Below, piece after piece: positions 1-5,154 of a stretch of 5,674 nt of DNA. The DNA comes from Paracoccaceae bacterium (GTDB taxonomy: Bacteria > Pseudomonadota > Alphaproteobacteria > Rhodobacterales > Rhodobacteraceae). Both the position numbers and the translations under genes were made by a program. The stretch lies in the NCBI GenBank assembly GCA_016937725.1, contig JAFGVZ010000222.1, forward strand, positions 1 to 5,674. The letters run 5' to 3'. The notes beneath the pieces were generated by a model. The model searched no databases, was not told where the DNA came from, and worked only from the letters and a program-made list of their open reading frames with translations. Each line of letters starts with the position of its first letter. The first letter of the stretch is position 1.

Positions 1-1236
1 GAGGGCGTTGACCGCCCCTGCATCGCGCTGGAAATGCAGATCGACGCAGAGGGCAACAAGACCGGCCACGCTTTCCACCGCGCGATGATGCGCTCGGCGG
101 CCAGCCTGACCTATGAACAGGCGCAGGCGGCGGATGAGGAGCGACTGGATGCGCAGACCGAAGCCTTGGCCGGACCGCTCGCGGATCTGTTCGCCTGCTA
201 CCGCGCGCTGACCCGCGCCCGCGAACGCCGCCAACCGCTAGAGATTGACCTGCCTGAACGCCAGATCGTCCTGTCGGACGAAGGGCGCGTCACATCGGTC
301 GCCTTTAAGGAACGTCTCGACGCGCATAGGCTGGTCGAGGAATGCATGGTGTTGGCCAATGTCGCCGCCGCTGAAACGCTGCGCGAAAAGGGCCGCCCGC
401 TGCTCTACCGTGTGCACGAAGAACCCAGCCCCGACAAGCTGGAAGGGCTGCGGCAAGTGGCGAAGGAAACCGGGCTGGTGCTGGCCAAGGGGCAGGTGCT
501 GCATACGCGCCATCTGAACCGGCTGCTGGCGCAGGCCGAGGGCACCGAGTTTGACGAGATGATCAACATGGCCACGTTGCGGTCGATGACGCAGGCCTAT
601 TACGCGCCACAGAATTTCGGGCATTTTGGGCTGGCGCTGCGAGAATACGCGCATTTCACCTCGCCCATCCGGCGCTATGCCGATCTGATCGTGCATCGCG
701 CGCTGATTTCGGCGCATGGCTGGGGCGATGACGGGCTGTCGGCGTGGGATGTGGATCATCTAGAGGAAACGGCCAAGGGGATTTCCGAAGCCGAGCGCCG
801 GTCCATGACCGCTGAGCGCGACACGAATGACCGCTATCTGGCGGCGTATCTGTCAGAACGCATGGGTGCGGAATTCGCAGGGCGCATATCGGGCGTCGCG
901 CGGTTTGGCGTGTTCGTGAAGCTGGACGAGACCGGTGCGGACGGGCTGGTCCCCATCCGCACCATCGGCGCCGAATATTTCCGCCACGACCCAGAGGCGC
1001 AAAGCCTGACGGGCGAGCGCACCGGGGCCATGATCCAGATCGGTCAGCGTGTGCTGGTCAAACTGGCGGAGGCCGAGCCGATCACGGGCGGGCTGATGCT
1101 GGAATTGCTGGAGGTCGATGGCGAAACGCTGCCCGTGGCCCGTGGTGGTCCTGCGCGGGGCGGGCCAAAGCGCAAGGCCGCGAACGCCAAGCGCAAGGCC
1201 ACCAAGCTGGCGCGCAAGTCACGGCGCAAGGGGTAG
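1..1236 (+). CDS. rnr: Ribonuclease R, C-terminal part (5' end outside window)
   Basis: Processive 3'-to-5' exoribonuclease that degrades structured RNA and takes part in mRNA decay and rRNA quality control in the cytoplasm. The frame is open from base 1, so the 411 visible residues are the C-terminal half of a protein usually about 700-800 residues long; the ATG at base 34 is internal. The RNB catalytic domain shows its conserved LVEECMVLAN block (bases 331-360) and the hallmark GHFGLA...HFTSPIRRYADL...HR block (619-699). An S1 RNA-binding domain follows from about 868 to 1115, with RFGVFVKL and DGLVPI. The last about 22 residues (1168-1233) form a Lys/Arg-rich tail typical of RNase R and likely to help bind RNA. 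The N-terminal cold-shock domains and the catalytic aspartate cluster lie upstream. RNase II is less likely because of the basic tail. It ends 11 bp from the convergent DUF1127 gene. Confidence 0.95.
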   Translation, partial: EGVDRPCIALEMQIDAEGNKTGHAFHRAMMRSAASLTYEQAQAADEERLDAQTEALAGPLADLFACYRALTRARERRQPLEIDLPERQIVLSDEGRVTSVAFKERLDAHRLVEECMVLANVAAAETLREKGRPLLYRVHEEPSPDKLEGLRQVAKETGLVLAKGQVLHTRHLNRLLAQAEGTEFDEMINMATLRSMTQAYYAPQNFGHFGLALREYAHFTSPIRRYADLIVHRALISAHGWGDDGLSAWDVDHLEETAKGISEAERRSMTAERDTNDRYLAAYLSERMGAEFAGRISGVARFGVFVKLDETGADGLVPIRTIGAEYFRHDPEAQSLTGERTGAMIQIGQRVLVKLAEAEPITGGLMLELLEVDGETLPVARGGPARGGPKRKAANAKRKATKLARKSRRKG

Positions 1237-1247
1237 GGTAACGCGGC

Positions 1248-1466
1248 TTAGCCCTTGAACGCTGCTTCTGCGGCAATGCGTGGAATCTCGCTGCGGTGGA
1301 TGCCAAGATCAGCCAGTTCCCGGTTCGAGAGCGCCTGCAACTCTTGCAAGGTGCGGGCATAGACAGCGCGCTGTTCCATCACGGTGCGCAGCGTATCCCT
1401 TAGCCCTTTCAGACGGGCGAAGATGCCGGTTTGGGCAATGGCAGCGGTTTGGTTTGCATAGGTCAT
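1248..1466 (-). CDS. Small DUF1127 (YjiS-like) protein
   Basis: Encodes 72 residues. The C-terminal half (about 36-65) carries the DUF1127 signature: a basic helix running into ELQALSNRELADLGIHRSEI, matching the family's L..L....L.DIG..R..I pattern. The N-terminal half is a short amphipathic, basic stretch. No signal peptide or membrane segment is visible. I chose the ATG at 1464-1466 because AGAGGAA lies 6-7 nt upstream; a longer frame with a TTG start at 1511 has no ribosome binding site and begins inside an inverted repeat. DUF1127 proteins are small, abundant and often multicopy in alphaproteobacteria. At least one, CcaF1 of Rhodobacter sphaeroides, has been reported to bind RNA and affect RNA turnover, and others are linked to stress and nutrient responses. 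The role here is not known. It lies downstream of the ccr terminator, so it probably has its own promoter. Confidence 0.85.
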   Translation of the reverse strand: MTYANQTAAIAQTGIFARLKGLRDTLRTVMEQRAVYARTLQELQALSNRELADLGIHRSEIPRIAAEAAFKG

Positions 1467-1472
1467 GGTCGG

Positions 1473-1479
1473 TTCCTCT
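1473..1479 (-). promoter_or_regulatory. Ribosome binding site of the DUF1127 gene
   Basis: Read on the minus strand this is AGAGGAA, 6 nt before the ATG at 1464-1466. It decides the start in favour of a 72-residue protein over the 87-residue TTG-initiated alternative. Confidence 0.7.
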
Positions 1480-1509
1480 AATTCTACATCTTGAAACCTG
1501 AAATAAGCC

Positions 1510-1559
1510 AATGCTGCACATGCACAATGAACAAAGCAGAAATGCCGCTATGCAGCATT
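1510..1559. repeat. 9-bp perfect inverted repeat upstream of the DUF1127 gene
   Basis: AATGCTGCA at 1510-1518 is exactly complementary to TGCAGCATT at 1551-1559, with 32 bp between the arms. It sits 44-93 bp upstream of the DUF1127 start, between that gene and the ccr terminator, where its promoter should lie. It could be a regulator site pair or a leader stem, but a 9-bp match over this distance can also arise by chance. I see no convincing -35/-10 pair here. Confidence 0.4.
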
Positions 1560-1578
1560 TGCAAGGCGGACTTCGATC

Positions 1579-1610
1579 AAAAAAACCGCGACCGGAAAGC
1601 CGGTCGCGGT
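1579..1610 (-). terminator. Rho-independent terminator of ccr
   Basis: CCGCGACCGG (1586-1595) pairs perfectly with CCGGTCGCGG (1600-1609) around a 4-nt loop, and A1585/T1610 adds an eleventh pair. In the minus-strand transcript the stem is followed by seven U (complement of 1579-1585). It begins 25 nt after the ccr stop codon, which fits termination of ccr transcripts before the DUF1127 gene. Confidence 0.92.
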
Positions 1611-1634
1611 ATGCGCTTACGCTGATGGGGCTGT

Positions 1635-2927
1635 TTACTTCGTCGGGCCGGCGTCCAGCACCTCTTCCAGCGTGCGCAAACCGGTGCGCGGCGATTGCAC
1701 CAGCACGGCCATGTTGCCCGGCAAATGTTCGTTGCGCAGCATCTTGGTATGCGCAGCCGGGATTTCGGCCCAGGTGAACACTTCGGACATGCAGGGGTCC
1801 AGACGGCGCTCGATCATCAGCTTGTTCGCCGAAGAGGCCTGCTTCAGATGCGCGAAATGCGAGCCTTGCAGGCGCTTCTGGTGCATCCACATGTAGCGCA
1901 CGTCGAAGGTGCAGTTAAAGCCGGACGTGCCTGCGCAGATCACGACCATGCCGCCCTTCTTGCACACCAGCGTCGAGACGGGGAAGGTCGCCTCGCCCGG
2001 ATGCTCGAACACCATGTCGACATTCACGCCCTTGCCGGTGATGTCCCAAATCGCCTTGCCGAATTTGCGCGCTTCTTTGAACCACTCGGCATATTCCTCG
2101 CTGCCAACCTTGGGCAACTGGCCCCAGCAGTTGAATTCCTTGCGGTTGATGACCGCCTTCGCGCCTTGGTCCATCACGAATTGCCGCTTGGATTCGTCAG
2201 AGATGACGCCGATGGCATTCGCGCCCACGGTGTTGGCAAGCTGGATCGCATACGACCCCAGACCGCCCGAGGCACCCCAGACCAGCACGTTCTGGCCGGG
2301 TTTCAGGTCATGCGGCTCATGGCCGAACAGCATACGATAGGCGGTGGCCAGCGTCAGCGTATAGCAGGCGGCCTCTTCCCAGGTCAGATGCTTGGGGCGC
2401 GGCATAAGCTGCTGGGCCTGAACGCGGGTGAACTGGCTGAAAGAGCCGTCATGTGTCTCGTAGCCCCAGATGCGCTGGCTGGGCGAATACATCGGGTCGC
2501 CGCCATTGCAATGCTCGTCGTCGCCGTCGTCCTGGTTGCAATGGATCACGACCTCGTCGCCCACTTTCCAGCGCGTGACTTTGTCGCCCACTTTCCACAC
2601 GATGCCTGACGCGTCGGACCCGGCAATGTGATAGGGCTGCTTGTGGCCATCGAATGGGCTGATCGGCTGGCCCAGACCGGCCCAGACGCCGTTATAGTTC
2701 ACGCCCGCAGCCATGACCAAGACCAGCACTTCGTGGCTGTCGATCTCCCACGTGTCGACCACTTCGACCTCGAAGGCCTTTTCCGGCTCGCCATGGCGCT
2801 CGCGGCGGATGGTCCACGCATACATTTGCTTGGGCACATAGCCCATGGGCGGCATTTCACCGATCTCGTAGAGGTCTTTTTCGGGTGCGTCGTATTGGGC
2901 GATGCCCGTCTGGTTATCCAGCGCCAT
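1635..2927 (-). CDS. ccr: Crotonyl-CoA carboxylase/reductase
   Basis: Catalyses NADPH-dependent reductive carboxylation of crotonyl-CoA with CO2 to (2S)-ethylmalonyl-CoA, the committed step of the ethylmalonyl-CoA pathway for acetyl-CoA assimilation in organisms without isocitrate lyase. The 430 residues match the usual family length. The protein is a zinc-less MDR-type reductase: an N-terminal GroES-like domain (about 60-180, with GVNYNGVW and HIAGSDASG) and a Rossmann nucleotide-binding domain with VLVWGASGGLGSYAIQL at 214-230. From my memory of work on the Kitasatospora enzyme, CO2 is held by an Asn, a Phe-Glu pair and a His; likely equivalents are N79, Y156-E157 (in WGYETHDGSF) and H357 (in GSHFAHLK). 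The ATG at 2925-2927 is preceded by TGGAGG; an upstream in-frame TTG at 2939 would overlap this site. Neither the mutase gene ecm nor other pathway genes are visible. A strong terminator follows. Confidence 0.97.
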   Translation of the reverse strand: MALDNQTGIAQYDAPEKDLYEIGEMPPMGYVPKQMYAWTIRRERHGEPEKAFEVEVVDTWEIDSHEVLVLVMAAGVNYNGVWAGLGQPISPFDGHKQPYHIAGSDASGIVWKVGDKVTRWKVGDEVVIHCNQDDGDDEHCNGGDPMYSPSQRIWGYETHDGSFSQFTRVQAQQLMPRPKHLTWEEAACYTLTLATAYRMLFGHEPHDLKPGQNVLVWGASGGLGSYAIQLANTVGANAIGVISDESKRQFVMDQGAKAVINRKEFNCWGQLPKVGSEEYAEWFKEARKFGKAIWDITGKGVNVDMVFEHPGEATFPVSTLVCKKGGMVVICAGTSGFNCTFDVRYMWMHQKRLQGSHFAHLKQASSANKLMIERRLDPCMSEVFTWAEIPAAHTKMLRNEHLPGNMAVLVQSPRTGLRTLEEVLDAGPTK

Positions 2928-2932
2928 TGCGG

Positions 2933-2938
2933 CCTCCA
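2933..2938 (-). promoter_or_regulatory. Ribosome binding site of ccr
   Basis: Minus-strand TGGAGG, 5 nt before the ATG at 2925-2927. This strong Shine-Dalgarno match fixes the start of Ccr at MALDNQ rather than the upstream TTG. Confidence 0.8.
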
Positions 2939-3061
2939 AATTCAGGGTTGCGGGGGGTCTCCCCGGTCATGGTGCTGCGACGCAGAATTCATGCGGCGCT
3001 TGCAGCATGGATAAAATGGCCTGCGCAACATTGCAACCCTGAATATTGCTATTTTGTAATT
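2939..3061 (-). promoter_or_regulatory. Probable ccr promoter/leader region
   Basis: This stretch separates the acyltransferase gene from ccr and holds no terminator and no gene. On the minus strand TTGCAA (complement of 3031-3036) followed after 17 nt by TATCCA could be a weak sigma-70-type -35/-10 pair, but the -10 match is poor and the call is tentative. The symmetric GCAA-CA-TTGC (3025-3034) overlaps the TTGCAA. RamB-type regulators are known to control ccr and related genes in some alphaproteobacteria, and the corynebacterial RamB site has a TTTGCAAA core, so the resemblance is worth noting but not proof. Confidence 0.35.
2940..3044. repeat. 12-bp perfect inverted repeat in the ccr leader
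   Basis: ATTCAGGGTTGC at 2940-2951 is exactly complementary to GCAACCCTGAAT at 3033-3044, with 81 bp between the arms. The pair nearly spans the whole gap between the acyltransferase stop codon and the ccr start. The arm nearer ccr adjoins its ribosome binding site, so in a transcript starting upstream of 3044 the arms could pair close to the translation start. As DNA they could be two copies of an operator in opposite orientation. Smaller symmetric pieces lie between them, including CTGCG-A-CGCAG at 2975-2985 and GGGG-TCT-CCCC at 2954-2964. Confidence 0.6.
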
Positions 3062-4441
3062 TTATGTCCAATGGGTCTCTGCGGGGCTGGGGCCGGTTCC
3101 GGCCTCTTGGCTGACGGACCCGGCATAATAGGCGATCAGCGCCTCCTCTCCGGCGGTCACCCGAAAAACGCCGGAATCCTCGTAAATCAAGGCTCTGACG
3201 CGTAGGTGTTCCAAACCGCGCGCGATCATCTCGGCAAGCTCTTCCGGGCTGGACGCGGCTTTTCCCATCTGGTCCAACGCTTGCGCCACAAGCTGCGACC
3301 TGTTGCCGCGTCCGCCAAGCGCTTGCAGCGCAGCGGCGGTCAGCGGCACCGCCAAAACCGGCATCGCGCTGCGAATCCGCTCCATCAGCAGCGCGCCAAG
3401 GTCTTCGGCGGTGCGGCCCGGATTGTCTGTCGCAAAAGCGCGCAACGACACGGGCTGGCCATAACTGACAGCGGCCTGCCCGAACCCTTTGAAGCGCCCC
3501 AGCAGCTTTTGCCACAAAATACGCGCGACGAACCCTAACGCCACTGTCGTGCGCCCGCGAAACCGCCTGCGCCCGGATTGATGCGCGGCCACTAACAGGC
3601 GGTCCTCCAGCACCCGGTCATAATTCAGCGCCACCGGCACGAACAGCACGTCGCGCGGGCCGGATATGTCCCAACCGCGCAGGATATAGGTCAAAAGCCC
3701 TACCTTGCCGCGCCCGACACGGCCATCCAAGCTTAGCCCGCCTTCGGGAAAGATCGCCTGCGTTGTGCCTTGTTGCACCGACATTTGCACATAGCGCGCC
3801 AGCACCGCCCGATAGAGCAAGTTCGCATAGCGCCGCCGGATGAAATAGGCCCCCATCGCCCGGATCAGCGATTTCAGTGGCCAAATGCGCGCCCATTCGC
3901 CCACCGCGTAACTCAAAGCCGAATGCTGCGAGGCCAGCCAAGTCACCAGCACGTAATCCATGTTTGAGCGGTGGTTCATCACGAAGACGATGGCATCTTC
4001 CGGGGCGACCCGGTCCAGATCGCTCTGGTCTTCTGCGCGCACCACCACGTCATAGAGCCCCTCGCCAATGCGCCGCGCCAGACGAATTGCAAAGCCGAAA
4101 TAGGTTGCGGTGGAAAAGCCCGGCACGATCTCGCGCGCATAGGAGCGCGCTTTCTCGAAGGCCACATTGGGGGGGATGCCTTCCTCGCGGGCATAGTGGC
4201 GCACGGCTTCCATGACCTGCGGATCATAGACCAGCCGGATGACCTGATCTTGCCGCTTCATCAGCTTGAACGGTTCAATCGGGCGCTTCAGGCGCTTGTT
4301 CAATTCCGCCACGGCGCGTTCGGCGCGTTTGCGAAAGAACCAACGCACAGATGGAAACAGGAAATGCGACGCGAAGGTGACCGCGGCAAACCCCACGATA
4401 AGGGTCAAGGCCCAGACAGGTAGCTCAACGCTCTGAAACAT
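3062..4441 (-). CDS. PlsB-like glycerol-3-phosphate acyltransferase (short form)
   Basis: Predicted to transfer an acyl chain to sn-glycerol 3-phosphate (or its 1-acyl form) in the first steps of phospholipid synthesis at the inner membrane. The 459 residues carry all four acyltransferase blocks in order: NHRSNMDY (HX4D, H157 and D162), GAYFIRR (197-203), FPEGG with a trailing Arg (231-241), and VPVALNYDR (268-276). The order and wording resemble PlsB more than PlsC, but E. coli PlsB is about 800 residues, so this is a compact form. One hydrophobic segment (about 8-28) followed by a very basic stretch (32-54) suggests an N-terminal membrane anchor. The C-terminal about 100 residues resemble no domain I recognise. 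The ATG is the first possible start: an in-frame TGA lies five codons upstream, and no clear Shine-Dalgarno is visible. A lysophosphatidate acyltransferase role is the main alternative. Confidence 0.85.
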   Translation of the reverse strand: MFQSVELPVWALTLIVGFAAVTFASHFLFPSVRWFFRKRAERAVAELNKRLKRPIEPFKLMKRQDQVIRLVYDPQVMEAVRHYAREEGIPPNVAFEKARSYAREIVPGFSTATYFGFAIRLARRIGEGLYDVVVRAEDQSDLDRVAPEDAIVFVMNHRSNMDYVLVTWLASQHSALSYAVGEWARIWPLKSLIRAMGAYFIRRRYANLLYRAVLARYVQMSVQQGTTQAIFPEGGLSLDGRVGRGKVGLLTYILRGWDISGPRDVLFVPVALNYDRVLEDRLLVAAHQSGRRRFRGRTTVALGFVARILWQKLLGRFKGFGQAAVSYGQPVSLRAFATDNPGRTAEDLGALLMERIRSAMPVLAVPLTAAALQALGGRGNRSQLVAQALDQMGKAASSPEELAEMIARGLEHLRVRALIYEDSGVFRVTAGEEALIAYYAGSVSQEAGTGPSPAETHWT

Positions 4442-4492
4442 GCAGACAATCTGTCAGGAACCACGCCAATGGTAAATGCCCCACCGACATGG

Positions 4493-4571
4493 CTTTTCAT
4501 CCTTGCAGCAAATATCCTCGGGGGGTGAGCGCGCGCCCTTGGCGCGGGCGAGGGGGGCTGACAGCCCCCTT
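4493..4571 (-). repeat. GC-rich palindromic intergenic element, Rhodobacterales type
   Basis: Read on the minus strand it has a hairpin made of GGGGGCTGTCAGCCCCC (4553-4569; arms extend to 4551 and 4571 with a G-U pair), then a second hairpin with CGCGCC arms (4532-4537 / 4541-4546), then CCCCCCGAGGATATTTGC and finally GGATGAAAAG. This order of a GC palindrome followed by a CCGAGGATATTT-like and an ATGAAAG-like block matches a dispersed intergenic element I remember from many Rhodobacterales genomes. That recognition is from memory. CCTCG (4516-4520) and CGAGG (4549-4553) can also pair. It could act as a secondary terminator. Confidence 0.55.
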
Positions 4572-4578
4572 ACAGCAA

Positions 4579-4603
4579 AGGCCCCGGGCTTGACCCGGGG
4601 CCT
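4579..4603 (-). terminator. Rho-independent terminator of ndk
   Basis: AGGCCCCGGG (4579-4588) pairs with CCCGGGGCCT (4594-4603) in a 10-bp stem with a 5-nt loop. On the minus strand the stem is followed by TTTGCTGT (the first T pairs at the stem base or starts the tail), a weak U-tract. It begins 27 nt after the ndk stop codon. On the plus strand there is no T-run, so it should act on ndk transcripts. Confidence 0.75.
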
Positions 4604-4630
4604 CTTGTCTCGTTCGCCCAAGTGAGAGCT

Positions 4631-5053
4631 TTAGCCGACCAGTTCGATCCCAGCGAAGAAATACGCGATTTCCTCTGCCGCGGTTTCCGGCGCGTCCGAA
4701 CCGTGGACAGAGTTTTCGCCAACCGACTGGGCAAATTCGGCGCGGATGGTGCCCGGTGCCGCATCGGCAGGGTTGGTGGCGCCCATCACTTCACGGTTCT
4801 TGGCAATGGCGCCTTCGCCTTCCAAAACCTGCACCACGACCGGGCCGGATGCCATGAACTCGCACAGCTCGTCATAGAAGGGGCGCGCGGCATGGACTTT
4901 GTAGAACTCGCCCGCTTGCGCCTTGGTCATGTGAATGCGCTTTTGCGCGACAATGCGCAGGCCGGCTTCTTCGAACTTGGCGTTGATCGCGCCGGTCAGG
5001 TTGCGGGCGGTTGCGTCGGGTTTGATGATCGAGAAGGTGCGCTCTAGGGCCAT
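4631..5053 (-). CDS. ndk: Nucleoside diphosphate kinase
   Basis: Transfers the gamma-phosphate of ATP to nucleoside diphosphates through a phosphohistidine intermediate, balancing cytoplasmic NTP and dNTP pools. The 140 residues are the normal bacterial length and the whole fold is present: ERTFSIIKPDATARN at the N-terminus (K11 of the KPDA motif contacts phosphate), Y51, R87, R104 and N114, and the active-site loop NSVHGSDA with catalytic H117. The acidic C-terminal EEIAYFF is also typical. The ATG at 5051-5053 is preceded by GGAGA 6 nt upstream. The gene is followed by its own hairpin terminator and lies 101 bp from the upstream unrecognised gene, so it is probably a single-gene unit, although read-through from upstream cannot be excluded because no terminator is visible there. 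Nothing in the sequence looks degraded. Confidence 0.98.
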   Translation of the reverse strand: MALERTFSIIKPDATARNLTGAINAKFEEAGLRIVAQKRIHMTKAQAGEFYKVHAARPFYDELCEFMASGPVVVQVLEGEGAIAKNREVMGATNPADAAPGTIRAEFAQSVGENSVHGSDAPETAAEEIAYFFAGIELVG

Positions 5054-5154
5054 GTTAAATCTCCGGATATGTCTGGGTGCGGAAAAGAATTTCCCGCCTG
5101 CGGGGGCCGCTTATCATGGGTATATGACGGTGAAAAGACCTGTCGGACGCGGGC
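5054..5154 (-). promoter_or_regulatory. ndk leader and probable promoter region
   Basis: 101 bp between the unrecognised gene and ndk. It holds the ndk ribosome binding site (complement of 5060-5064). A weak minus-strand candidate promoter is CCGACA followed after 16 nt by TATACC; both hexamers match consensus at only four of six positions. No hairpin with a U-tract follows the upstream gene. Confidence 0.3.

Larger units (their letters stand above)
4442..4630. other. Intergenic region between ndk and the acyltransferase gene
   Basis: No coding sequence here is convincing. From right to left it holds the ndk terminator (4579-4603), a GC-rich palindromic repeat (4493-4571) and about 50 bp of leader for the acyltransferase. 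The leader has no purine-rich ribosome binding site, and the spot where one would sit carries a small symmetry, GACA-ATC-TGTC (4445-4455). Confidence 0.6.

Noticed and set aside
238..759. 173-codon minus-strand frame inside rnr
   Set aside because: Antisense shadow of a well-conserved RNB catalytic domain, with no ribosome binding site or recognisable product.
1467..1511. TTG start giving an 87-residue DUF1127 protein
   Set aside because: No ribosome binding site upstream; the added residues do not belong to the family pattern, and the ATG at 1464-1466 has AGAGGAA before it.
1309..1890. 193-codon minus-strand frame across the DUF1127 gene, the terminator and the end of ccr
   Set aside because: It runs through a strong terminator hairpin and overlaps two real genes in another frame; its translation shows no domain.
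1695..2609. 304-codon open frame on the plus strand
   Set aside because: It lies entirely antisense to ccr, whose protein is fully recognisable. Long antisense frames are expected in GC-rich coding DNA, and the translation is His/Arg/Ala-rich with no family resemblance.
2928..2939. TTG start for ccr giving four extra residues
   Set aside because: It would overlap the strong TGGAGG ribosome binding site that serves the ATG at 2925-2927.
3000..3008. TTGCAGCAT recurring in several intergenic regions (also near 1551 and 4503)
   Set aside because: The shared string is only 8 bp, differs in orientation and distance to genes, and could be chance; not enough to call a common operator.
5091..5107. 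CCCGC/GCGGG hairpin in the ndk leader as a terminator or riboswitch
   Set aside because: The stem is only 4-5 bp with a tiny loop and no U-tract; ordinary for GC-rich DNA.
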